Shown here one piece after another: positions 48,778-59,198 of a stretch of 64,000 nt of DNA (position 1 is its first letter; every line of letters starts with the position of its first letter). Source of the DNA: Odiellus spinosus (taxonomy: Eukaryota; Arthropoda; Arachnida; Opiliones; Phalangiidae); the NCBI GenBank assembly GCA_963920705.1, contig OY987234.1, positions 19,425,794 to 19,489,793 on the forward strand, in the 5' to 3' direction. The position numbers and the translations under genes were made by a program. The notes below the pieces were generated by a model, which saw only the letters and a list, made by a program, of their open reading frames with translations, ran no database searches and was not told the origin of the DNA.

Positions 48778-50029
48778 TGAGAAGGGGTTAACCATTTCTG
48801 TACACCAAGATTTAATCTTTAATCTTTAATCCTCCTAGTATTTTTTATATTACACGCTTTTTTAAAACGATTTAAAATTTACAATTATAATTTAAAAACA
48901 CTATTAAGGATGCTAAGAATTCAAGAATGAATTCAACCCTCTCAAATGGTTTTTAAATTTATTTTTCTCGTCTAACAAAGTAGAAAATGTAAGGCCCCTA
49001 AATAGTCTCGGTTAATAGCGCGTTAAATCAAAATAAAACCATTTGATTTTTTTATTATATTTGGGAAAATAAAAATCTAAAAATAGATTTTTTTCCCCTT
49101 TAAAAATAACCAATGTTAACGATTAATTAGATATAGGACTAAATTAATCGTATTAGGAAATAATTAAATCTTTTAACCACCAACCAGTACCGCGATTATA
49201 GAAATTGTCGAGCTATATAATTAGTTACGAGTTTCGAAAATTTAAATCGAACGTGTGTCGGGAAATGAAATAGATTTTTAAAATTTAAAAATATAGTTTC
49301 GAGCGGTCACGATTTTCCCCTTTTCATTTAACTTATTTTTTTTAATATTCGGTCGATTTTTATGAAGAATTGCGCGAAACTGTGAGAAATTGGTTTAAAG
49401 GTGATATGAAATGTAAGAGATTTAGTGACTAATTTAAAAGTATGTTTTTGTGAACATAAATTATTACTAATTAGCCTAATTATTAATATTTCCTATTTAG
49501 TCTTTTGGTTAATTTTTTTCGCCTAAAAAAATTATTGGCTGGGTTGCTAGTGAGAAAGCATACTGTCAAACAAAATAATAAGCTGATTGGCTTAGTGAAT
49601 GAGATTAACTCGCAACTTATCAGTCATTGTCTAAATTTATAAAAAAAATATTATTGATACCCAAAGAAACATCAGTGCCACACAAACTAGAATGTATAAA
49701 ATTTTAAAATAATTTTTCATACTTTAACTTAGCCAAATACTATCAAAACATGGTGCCCTTTTTTAAAAATTGGCAGGATTTCATTGGTTGAATTTAAAAC
49801 ATTTAATAACAATTTCATTAAGTTTTAATTCTAGGCTACAACTTTTTAATGATAATTCTACTCTTAGCAATTACACATTCTAGGCTTAGCCTCTACACTT
49901 TTACGAAGATTAATTTTAGGCTTATCAGTTACTTTTTGAAGACAACGTAATGCATTTCATCTTCCCTTGAAACTAAAAAAAAATGAAGTATTGCCCAACT
50001 TTAAAAAATGTTAATTTTTTTTAAGAACG
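48778..50029. other. AT-rich non-coding block
   Basis: No gene or element was supported. Confidence 0.35.
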
Positions 50030-50659
50030 TGTTTCTCGGCCAATCACGAGGCCTTTGGCGGGCTGAACCGCCACCTAACTAGAAGTTTTTTTATTTAATT
50101 TTTTTTCCCGGGCGGCTAGCAGCGCAGTTTGCTTGTAAAATGGCTGGTTCATTTCATTTTCTATCTCAGTGCCGGTGAAATAGGTCATAAACGTTTTTTC
50201 CCGTTTATATCTTTAAAATTCTAACGAACGAGAGTTCTCTCTTAGTTGTCGAACCTCGGCTACAATAAAAACATGTTTCCCAATATTGACTATCATTTGG
50301 CGTCGCAAAGGCCTGTCGTTAGTGTTACATTCTAAAGAAGAGAGTGAATAATACATTTTTTACTACAATTATAATTTAACCCAGATTTTTTCCCCTTTTG
50401 TGTGGTGTTGTTGTTGCCAATTAATTTTATATTTTGCTGGAAATTTCGCGCCAAAATCTCGCGCATTTATGTGACGTCAGTCGAGAAGATTTTGAATATC
50501 GTGTGACATAACGTGACGTAGTTTTATTCGCGTTTTTTACTAACGAAATATGGTTTATTCGTAACAGTACTACTGCTACAAAGTATAGCGTATGTGCGCG
50601 TTTGTCAATGAAAGTTGGAATTAATTTTTTCGCTCGTAAATGTAACGTCGTTTGAACAG
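50030..50659 (+). promoter_or_regulatory. Promoter-like region and possible non-coding first exon
   Basis: Within AT-rich DNA this block has a CCAAT box (CGGCCAATCACG, about 50038), an E2F-type palindrome TTTCGCGCCAAAA (50444-50456), a perfect CRE TGACGTCA (50472-50479) and a second CRE-like half site (GTGACGTAG, about 50511). It ends in a good donor, AACAG|GTGAGC, with the exon boundary at 50659. There is no long frame, so an exon here would be 5' UTR. On strand and spacing it could splice to the acceptor at 57251. That join is an inference. Confidence 0.4.
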
Positions 50660-50665
50660 GTGAGC

Positions 50666-51431
50666 CCCGTTTCTGTCTCTCGTGTAATATAATTTAGGTA
50701 ATTAAGCTATCATTGTAATAAAATATATATACGTCATTGAGATAAAGCCTGAGTTAAAATGAAATAAGATTTTTCGCACTACAAAATTAGACCCGGATGA
50801 TCCTCCAATTATTGGAAAATGAATCTGTTTAGGCTTAGGGGATTTTGTAATTTGCTGGTTGGTGAAACTAATTTTAAAAGTATAGAAGACTGATAACAAG
50901 TTATTCTTTTTTTTTTTACGGATTTGGGCAATTAAAAACCATATCCAGTTAATAATAGACGTTACTAACTGGATTCCCAAGTGGACAAACTTTAGGGTCT
51001 CAAATCGAAATTCCAGGGATTTCGTTTTGTGTGCCTATTCAGTATACTTGGTCCATGGCATTACTATTACTGCTAATCGGCTTTAATACTAATACCGCGA
51101 ATAAACTTTTTCAAACCATGACGTTTTAAAAATACCAGATGCTTCTAAAATTACATTTACAATCACGAAACAGTTTCGAGGTTAAATACTTTATTTCCGC
51201 TATACTTTTTATCGTAAATAATGTACAAGAGAAGCCGACGGATTTATACACTGTTGTTATGTATTAAAAATAGTACTTCTTGCTTGCTAACTGCCCTTGA
51301 AAAACAATCAACCACCTGTGTGCTGTACTAAGCCAAGTCTCTCGTGTAGAATCAAAGTGATACCAAAGGTCCATCACTTCATTCCATAAAAGTAAATAAC
51401 GCCGCGTAGCTTCATACTATCAGCAAAGGCC
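50666..51431. other. AT-rich block, possible intron
   Basis: No features recognised. A 92-codon minus-strand frame at 50702-50980 has a Lys-rich low-complexity middle and no motif. Confidence 0.3.
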
Positions 51432-51640
51432 CAGGTAAACGTACCTGCAGATTATCATTCCAGACACTCTAGCGGGAGCAGACAGTGTAAATAGTGAAAT
51501 CTTAGGGAGTTGGGATCGAAGACAATATAGCCCAGCGGGGCCCGCCTAAATTACGTCTTTCTCTCTCTCCCGATTGAAAATATCGAGGAAGAGTCCAAAC
51601 CACTTGAGCTAGACGGGGGTGATGACTTTTTGACTAGTTT
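51432..51640 (+). repeat. Unclassified dispersed repeat, copy 2 (partner at 40819-40987)
   Basis: It carries the same ordered blocks as the partner. It is longer by an AT-rich insertion between the CAGA block and ACAATATAGCC. An 86-codon minus-strand frame that begins inside the neighbouring 51728 element and ends here is a by-product. Confidence 0.6.
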
Positions 51641-51727
51641 TAAGTGATGGGCTAATACGTTTTGGTGATAATATTTTGCTACCTGGCGTTGTTCACTTCT
51701 ATGGATTAAAGTGGACTTTCGGTGATA

Positions 51728-52133
51728 CCAGAGGTATATAATAACCTCCTTCGGGGGGAAGTATGAAAGACGAACAACAAGTGCCCGGCGTAAGTCGCGG
51801 CGGATCGACACACCGCTTTACTCCCAAAAAATAGTTACACCATTTTGAACCTCACTAAATTTTCCCTACGCACACTTCCGGAACTCGCGAGCTGAAGTCA
51901 ACCTTCGACTCCATTTTAATAGACAGCCTGATTCCTGAGACAGGAAGTTCCAAACACAAATCGAGCCGTCTTGTTTATACAAAGACCATTTACTAGAGTA
52001 GCGACATTGAGAAGTCCAGCGCGAGCTAGTGACCTAGATAGTCAGCAGCGGGCTCTTGTTGTTCGTGATTTTTAGCATTGGTAGTATAGGGGCTTTCATA
52101 CTTCCCCCGAAGGGGGTTATTATATACCTCTGG
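51728..52133. mobile_element. Element with 5-bp target duplication, 406 bp
   Basis: TGATA at 51723-51727 and 52134-52138 bounds inverted ends that read CCAGAGGTATATAATAACCT followed by CCTTCGGGGGGAAGTATGAAAG, about 42 bases with one or two differences. The interior is GC-richer than its flanks and non-coding. A 5-bp duplication is characteristic of Transib, but these ends do not begin with the CAC typical of Transib, so the superfamily is open. Confidence 0.6.
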
Positions 52134-52138
52134 TGATA

Positions 52139-52804
52139 CTGATACCTCAAGTTCTAAACTTCAAAATAACCATGTGAGGTACAGATAACGTCTCGGCGAT
52201 AGCCTCATTCAATCTGAAATAAGATCGTAGAAACATTCCTATAATTTCAATTTTTTTTTTTTTTTTTTTTAACAAATCAAGTTTTCGTATATAACCTTCA
52301 ACGGTTATCTAGACATTTCAAAAGGATAAGCTTTTCAATCTCATCATTGATACCCTCTCGTCAGAACAACTGTTTTTCTGTTACGTACTATCTCTAGTAT
52401 CAAAACGAGTACAGTATCATAACTTTAAAGAGATTTATAGCGGTGTGCCCCCGTGTAAAATCAACCTTTCAAAATGGTACCCTAAAGTTTAAGCTCTAAA
52501 CTTGATTGACTGTTGGTAACAGGTCTTTAAAGATTATAAGAGTAAAAAAATTTAAGGATTTCAAGATCAGCTTTTTTTTAAAAAAAAAAAGCATTTACAT
52601 GTACATCAGAATCAAATTTCGCCTTTATAATCTAGCGTACCGAGGAAGAGTAATCGTTTGGATAGTTTTTCTGGTTTTTCTAAAGGGAGTGTGGAACTAA
52701 AATCTTAGATAAGTTTAGTTAAATGGCTTTAAATTAATTAATTGAATATTAGATTATAATTAAATTATACTTAATCAAATGTTTTGAAGACATATTTCTA
52801 ATGT
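52139..52804. other. AT-rich non-coding block
   Basis: A poly-T tract lies near 52250-52270. Nothing else was found. Confidence 0.35.
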
Positions 52805-52962
52805 TGTTTGTGGAGAGAGAGAATTTCCAATTTTCCGTAGACAGGGGGGATGAAGTAGGACCCCTTCTAACTCGTAAAATTGGGAATTTTACCCATACAG
52901 AGAGGAGCGCTATATGGAACATTGGAGTAGTAGACTTCAAAGGAGGGTTTCATCGGCTTCTG
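52805..52962 (-). mobile_element. E1 MITE copy 11, truncated (subfamily A)
   Basis: Only the half carrying the CCATATAGCGCTCC end remains (158 bp). It begins abruptly at TTTGTGGAGAGAG, where complete copies read CGTCGTTTGTGGAG. The surviving terminus CATCGGCTTCTG is intact, and no matching target duplication is left. Confidence 0.8.
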
Positions 52963-53646
52963 ATGGTTTCAGCAGTTTAGGGGAAACCTAGGAAGTGAAG
53001 GTTTTTAAAGATTATGCTTAAAGGTCAGGGAATTTAAAAATTATGCATGAAGGAAAATTCGCTTTATTTGATATACCTCTGAAGATGGTTTGTGCATTGT
53101 ACCGTTACATTATGCCATGGTAGAAAGGGAAATAATACAGTATAATCATTTTACTGTCAGAATTACCATTTACTATTGATTTTCTGCGTCGTCAAACTAA
53201 CTTGTAAGCAAACGATGGAAAGAGGCGCGTCCGTTTCGGCGAAAAAAGTAGGAAACGTGCAACTAGTTGACGCGTTTGAGTGACATGTTTTAGCTGCCGG
53301 CATTCCCTTTCCATCAAAAATATTCCCACTTTAAAAACATCCTTTCCACCTCACCCCATCCATTTTCATTTTAAAATTTTTATTTTATTCTTTTACTTTT
53401 GAATTTAATAATTTATTTAATGAAGGATCGTTCTTCAATTTCGCGGCTTTTTTTTTTCTTGTTCTTCTTCAAAGTCGATTAACATAACTTCGGTCAATGG
53501 CGCCGAGACTAAATAATCTTGATAATTAGAGCTATAATTATATTTAAAACTAAGGCGTTTTGAGAGTTTATCACGGAGGGTTTCATTTACCCTTGGTGGT
53601 TTGCTGCTGTGGTCATGAGACCACTTGTGCAGTTTTCTACAAGATG
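52963..53646. other. Non-coding block
   Basis: GGTCAGGGAATTTAAAAATTATGCATGAAGG at 53022 (given here only as its first words, GGTCAGGGAATTT) recalls the 8819 minisatellite unit and may be a hAT-related scrap. A 73-codon minus-strand frame at 53435-53656 has no recognisable motif. Confidence 0.3.
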
Positions 53647-53653
53647 GTATGAA

Positions 53654-53967
53654 CAAAAGCCGATGAAACCCTCCTTTGAAGTCTATTACTCCCGGGTCTT
53701 GTCTAACCCTCTCTGTATGGGTTAGTTTCCAAAAGAGCGATTCGTACGCCTCCTAATGGTAGATATTTTCGGAGCGGAAGTTCGTCTCTAGCAGCCTTGG
53801 AGTTCGTCAAAGAAACGTCGTCGTTTGTGGAGAGAGAGAATTTCCAATTTTCGGTAGACAGGGGACCCCTCCGATCTAGTCAAATTGGGAATTTTACCCA
53901 TACAGAGAGGAGCGCTATATCGAACATTAGAGTAGTAGACTTCAAAGGAGGGTTTCATCGGCTTCTG
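53654..53967 (-). mobile_element. E1 MITE copy 12 (subfamily B, 314 bp)
   Basis: Complete ends in reverse orientation, with internal deletions near GTTCGTCTCTAGC and GACAGGGGACCCC. The target duplication GTATGAA is perfect at 53647-53653 and 53968-53974. The left end reads CAAAAGCC. Confidence 0.85.
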
Positions 53968-53974
53968 GTATGAA

Positions 53975-55187
53975 TGATAATACCGAAGAATCAGATGTTT
54001 AACCCATTCTGTAGTTGATTTCGAGAAATATTTTAACTATGTGTGACGTATTAAGTTTCGTCACTAAGACATATCCATTCTGGGGGGAAAAACATAAAGA
54101 ATACACGTGATCAGACAATCAAACCAGGGAGAGAGTATTGAAATGAAGAAAACTAATAATGCCTTTAACCTTAGTCATCAATCGCCGGCCTTTTCTTGTT
54201 ATGTGAGGACATTATACAAGAGCTGTTGAAGGCTGAAATATGATTGGCCCAAATTTATATTTATTTTTATTCAAATTTTACCACACTTTAAATAATTTAA
54301 ATACCAAAAATTCCGGAAAATAAATTCAAAAGCTATTCCAATTTTAGATCCAAGTTTCCCTTTAAAATCTCCCCCCTATATTTTTACTTCTACCTTTCCA
54401 ACGTAGAAAATTCACTTTAATCTACACTGTAACGTAATTTTTAGGCATTCATGACTGATATGATTCTTAGAAAAAAGTTTCAAGGGTTATATCACCAACA
54501 GTGATAGTAACGTGAAAAAAAAAAGATATTTTGCAATAATTATGCAAGTATTTTTAAGAAGGCGAAATGTAGGGAAAAAAAACACCCATTTAATCGATTT
54601 AAAATGTATTAAACCAAGGATATGGAAAAATATTACTTTGCCATGAACACGTAAAGAAAAAAAATCGTGTTTAAAAATCACTTAAAATATTTTTTTGTTG
54701 GAGGTTTTTACCATAGTTTGAAACCATTGCAAATTTGCCCTAAATTTGTTTTTTTTTGAAGAAAAAAAAAAGTTATTTCAACGAAGGTAACTTTTTAAAG
54801 TAATTTTTATATATAGTTTTGGTAACACCCCCTTTTTTTAAGTTCAACCCATAAAATTCAACCTAAATTTTGAAAAGGAGGTGCTAAATATTAGTTCATT
54901 TTGCAAAATAGGGGATTACCTTAAATCTTGGATAATAGTTTGATTAATTAATGAAAAATAATGATTTATATACGTGTTTATTAAGCCAAAGGGTGAAACT
55001 AAGGTTTTTAAATTGAAAAATAAAAAAATACTAGATAATATGGATCGCCCTTACAACAAACGTACAATTTAAAGGGGGAAAATTAAATTTAAATAATTTT
55101 TATTAACTATAATGAAACTTCATGGTTTAAATTAAAACGCGGAAGAATCTTCACCATATATTTAAAACCTCTTATTATTGATTAGGC
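53975..55187. other. AT-rich non-coding block
   Basis: Contains the second copy of the short repeat described at 28953 (54222-54257). No gene was found. Confidence 0.35.
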
Positions 55188-55191
55188 TTAA

Positions 55192-55625
55192 AGGGAGAAT
55201 GCAACCTAATTACAAGTGATTTTTTTATCGATTCCTTATCGTTTAAATAGGCCTAATCCATCGATAAAAAGTTTACAATACAAATATTAAACTAGAAATA
55301 AATTTAAAACTTACCCTGAAAATAGGCTTAGCGGGATTCATGGAGATCCTAAATCGCGTCCGTGTGAGGTTTAGCGACCAATGAGCAAAGGCCCGTCGTT
55401 CACGCGAGATCTCCACGAGACTTACGTCGCGCGCGATTGGTCGCTAGACCTTACAAGCGAGGAAAACAGGACCTCCATGAATCCCACTAAGCCTATTTTC
55501 AGGGTAAGTTTTAAATTTATTTCTAGTTTAATATTTGTTTGTAAATATTTTCAGTAGTGGATTAGGCCTATTTAAACAATAAGGAATCGATAAAAAATCA
55601 CTTGTTGTTAGGTTGCATTCTCCCT
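55192..55625 (+). mobile_element. K-family Kolobok/T2-type MITE copy 4, complete, 434 bp
   Basis: TTAA at 55188-55191 and 55626-55629. Arms and CCAAT-bearing palindromic centre are as in copy 3. The centre is inverted relative to copy 3: ATCGCGTCCGTGTGAGG is on the left here and the matching CACGGACGCAATT on the right there. Confidence 0.85.
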
Positions 55626-55629
55626 TTAA

Positions 55630-56849
55630 CGAATGTCCGTGATCCTCAATCGATCCCTATCGTTTCTCTTGAGAGCTACTCAAAGACAATATTTTGTTTC
55701 GGAGCAGTTGACAATCATAGAAGTTAAAGCTGAAGCGGAATAATACATAATGATTAAATATTTGTTGGATCGAAGTAGCTTTACAAACTGCTCTTGAACA
55801 TGAATATCATGATTTCATTTTCCTTAATTTCCACCTCACTTTTATGTAAAGTTTTACTTTATGGGCAAGCGCCACTGGTAGGACTTTTCTTTAGTAAAAG
55901 TTTTAAATTTTTCATTCATTTATTCAAGGCACGATTACTTATCCATTGGCTTAGTCACGGGGGCGAACTAAAATGAATTTAAAAAATTATTTTCTACCAA
56001 AGCCGCATTAAGACTAGGTTAACCTAAAGGTCAATCGCGTGTTAATGGTTTTTACAATTTTAAACCCAAAACAAGTTAAAAATATGATATTTGGAGGGGA
56101 AAAAACAGAGCTTGGAAAAAACCCGCCTATTAGATATTCTTATCCTTATAAAGAATCCGAAAGTAGATAAGGTATCGACATCTAGCGATTATTTGATGAA
56201 TTAGTTTAAGTTATTTAACATAAAATTTCGGATTATATAAATATATTTAAGTTTTTAAAATGATTTTTAAAAATCGTCTGCTATGGTCGTTAGAAAACAT
56301 TTTTTTTCTGCATGAGCAAACGCTTTTAGCATTTCAACTGGGTAGTTTACACGATTAAGTAACTGATTACATTATTACAGCCTTTGGTAATTACGCTAAA
56401 TACGTACTCAAGTCTCGTAAACACTTTAATACAGTCAAAGCTACAGACTAGTACAACGATTACGTGGAATATTCAGGATTAGGGCCTCGGTAGAAACTTT
56501 AAAAAACAGACGATTTTTCAAATATTCTTTAACTTTAAATTAAGGAAAGATAATTTCTTTTATAACTAAAATTAAATCTAATTCTTGTTAGAATTGTTTT
56601 GTATAATTATATATTTAGGCTCAGCTTAATGTTACTTAAATTGTTGCTAGAATTCGAAATATTTTTATTTTCCTTTCAACAAAATACGATTGGTTAATTC
56701 CCACTTCCGTACAATCTGTGCATCGATTACATAACTGTTACATACAGCCTTTGGTAATGCTAAAAACGTACTCCGATACTAAATAGACTTACGCACCGAT
56801 TACGTGCATATGATTCATACATGAAGGCATAATTTCAAAGATATAATAA
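55630..56849. other. AT-rich block, possible intron
   Basis: A loose duplication is seen: TACAGCCTTTGGTAAT with a following CGTACTC occurs near 56377 and 56744. No coding sequence was found. Confidence 0.35.
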
Positions 56850-56851
56850 TA

Positions 56852-57134
56852 GCCCTGGTCGATTTGCCGGAAATGGGCGCTTGTTTCATAGCCGCGCCGC
56901 CATCTTTTTGTAGTAACAGGCTGCCAGACTATTTCTAATTTTATTTCCCACAATCCAAATTCAAGTTGTTAGTCCAACGCCTCCTATATGATAAAATATG
57001 GGAGGCGTTGGTTAGTCAGTCTGTCGCTATTTTCACACTACAAAAAGATGGCGGACGATCACGTGACAAAAGTTTTACCCGCCAAAATTTTCGCGAGGGT
57101 CTCTAGACTTCCGGTTTTGGAAATCGACCAGGAC
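56852..57134 (+). mobile_element. E5 TA-flanked MITE, copy 1, 283 bp
   Basis: TA at 56850-56851 and 57135-57136 bounds ends GCCCTGGTCGATTTGCC and, inverted, GTCCTGGTCGATTTCC. The centre is a hairpin made of CCAACGCCTCCTATA and TATGGGAGGCGTTGG. Two YY1-like AAGATGGCGG motifs face each other across it, and CACGTGAC follows one of them. A TA duplication suggests a Tc1/mariner-type mobiliser. It ends 118 bases before the candidate exon at 57252. Confidence 0.7.
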
Positions 57135-57251
57135 TATTCAGTCTTTAAAATATCTTTAATTAACCGAATTTGTTGTTTTTAATTAAATATGAAGTATAAT
57201 TTTATTATCAAGGTTTAAATTAAATATTAATTCGTTTTCGTTTTATTTTAG

Positions 57252-57339
57252 GTGTGATTCGCCGTTTTCAACGGCGCTTTTGACAAATCCAAGATGCCTT
57301 TCGGATGGTTCAAAAAGAACAATAAACGGGAAAAGGGTG
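57252..57339 (+). CDS. Candidate first coding exon of an unrecognised gene (CDS begins 57294)
   Basis: A T-rich acceptor (TTTTATTTTAG, AG at 57250-57251) precedes 42 bases of untranslated sequence. ATG lies at 57294 in the context AATCCAAGATGC, with A at -3. Fifteen codons give MPFGWFKKNNKREKG, followed by one base of a split codon and a strong donor, GTGAGT, at 57340. The peptide is short and very basic after an aromatic start, as in N-terminal leaders of membrane-apposed or adaptor proteins. That comparison is loose, and I do not recognise the protein. No phase-1 continuation exon could be identified downstream, so the rest of the gene probably lies to the right or outside the window. The exon sits between two inverted E5 MITEs. 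The 5' UTR exon ending at 50659 is a possible partner. Confidence 0.45.
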
Positions 57340-57345
57340 GTGAGT

Positions 57346-58247
57346 CCAAATTTTCTTTTTATTTTTAAAAATAAGTATTTTTCGAGTCAATTACTCGAAC
57401 AACTCGTATTAGTTCCGTGGTTGTAAGAAAGATGTCAGGACTATCTTTACAACAAAAAATTTATCATTATAATATTTTGGTTGCGTTCGCATTGGGGGCC
57501 TTTTTTGAGATATTACAAAATTAATTGGTTTTTGTTAATTGGAATCCATGATTCTATGAACAAAAATATGTTAAGTTACATAAGGTTACGTGCAATTATG
57601 AAATTGCATATTTGAATTTTTGGGAGGCTTTAGTTAAAGTTCAATTTATATTTAATCATCATCAATATATATTTTGTAAATATATACAATTCGTCTGTCT
57701 GTCGATCGGGAACGCTAAAGTATACACCCAAAATTAATCTAGATTGCAAACTCCGTTTGAAATTTTATTTCAAATACGGGCAATTTTTTTTAGTGCGGTA
57801 CAACATTTTGTGGTTAATTCAAATCCCACCCTTGATTCAACAGCTTTTTCACGGGTGGGAACCAATGATAGTAGTAACCAGCTCGTAATTTGGTTAACAA
57901 TGTCATTAATTAATAAGTTTTAAGAAAACTTTCATAGACTTTAATTACCATATAACATTGATTTTATGATTAACTGTTCAAATCTATAGACTTTTAAATA
58001 TACGGTGTATTTTTAAGGCAATTATTCAGCCCTAATATCTGAAAAGGAAAACCTTGTATACCCAACTCTATATGGGATTCCTATAACCTTCTGTCTATTG
58101 ATTTTGTTTAAAGTTCACTCTTTTCGCCTAGCCATGCGATTCTCCCCCAAAATATCTCTTGATTTTTCTATGGTAAAGGGAGTGTGAAGAGGAAAAAGTC
58201 ACTCTTAATCGCGCTAAATCTAGTTCTTGATTTTATTTCCTACTGGC
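57346..58247. other. AT-rich block, probable intron
   Basis: No second exon could be supported. Nothing else was recognised. Confidence 0.35.
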
Positions 58248-58537
58248 AAGAAGGATCAGATAAGGAGAGGAAAAGTGGGGCTGCGTTGAGTTTGAGAGAG
58301 AAGAGCCAACCTCCCACTCGGGTGGAAAGGGGGGATATGAAATTCTCGAGGTAAACTGTTGTCACGTGGTCGCTAGCTAGCGCGTCTCATAAAGGATTCG
58401 TTTTACCCACGTGACAACAATTTACCACGAAGCATCTCTACCCCCGTCTGTCCCCCGTTCTCCCAGAGTGGGAGTTTAGGCCGACGCAGTAGGAGCCGCG
58501 CCGTTCCCACTTTTCCTCTCCTTATTTGATCCTTCTT
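58248..58537 (-). mobile_element. Foldback MITE family E3, copy c, 290 bp
   Basis: Reverse orientation relative to copies a and b. The ends are AAGAAGGATCAGATAAGGAG and its inverse. The flanks CCTACTGGC (58239-58247) and GCTACTGGA (58538-58546) match at the seven central positions, consistent with a decayed 9-bp duplication in the same register as copies a and b. Confidence 0.75.
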
Positions 58538-59196
58538 GCTACTGGACACCTGTGCGTACAACAGCATTTGTTGCGGATATTTTACGAAGTCAAAGGTGTA
58601 GTCTTTTGATTAGTCGGAAGTTTTAATTGAAAACTTGAAATATGAATATTTTCTTTGCCTTTTTTTAATAGTAGAATCTATTAATAATTTCTTGATTTTC
58701 CTCTTCGTCTTCCCTTTACAAGGTGCGTTGTAAAATGAGCGCGAAAAGCGAGATGAAGAGGCATTCGCTGGTAGTAAAGGGGGTGAGGATGATATAGATA
58801 AAGGTCCCCTGTCTAGTGTAATAAATGACCGAGATTTCTAATGACGAAAATAAATTCTGACAGTTGTCTGGGGAAAGACGATATAATAACAAAGTAAAAC
58901 CGGACTCTAGGCGTTTTGTTTCATCTCCAGGTTACAATGGATGCTTTATTATTTTGGGTCGCATTCTTTAGGATTTTGTTTAAAGGAAAAGGCCACCTAT
59001 AAAATAGTTATTATCAAGGAATAGTGAAAAAAAAGTGCCACCACTATTGGTTCGTTAACCAATAAGATTACTGGCTATCAAATATCCAAGATGTAGGCTA
59101 AATTTCAATGCCAAGGCTTAGCTACTTATCAAAATATATTTCTAATCGCATTTTAATTTAAAATAAGTTTATACTTATTTGCAATTATGAATCCAA
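58538..59196. other. Non-coding block
   Basis: Contains CCCTTTAC and GTAAAGGG as an inverted pair near 58714 and 58774, and a short frame MSAKSEMKRHSLVVKG at 58735 that I do not accept as an exon. A hairpin ATTGGTTCGTTAACCAAT lies near 59046. Confidence 0.3.
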
Positions 59197-59198
59197 TA

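Noticed and set aside
58735-58782. Short frame MSAKSEMKRHSLVVKG followed by GTGAGG
   Set aside because: The upstream acceptor would put a stop in frame with the exon at 57252, the donor is weak, and the segment is part of a small inverted repeat.
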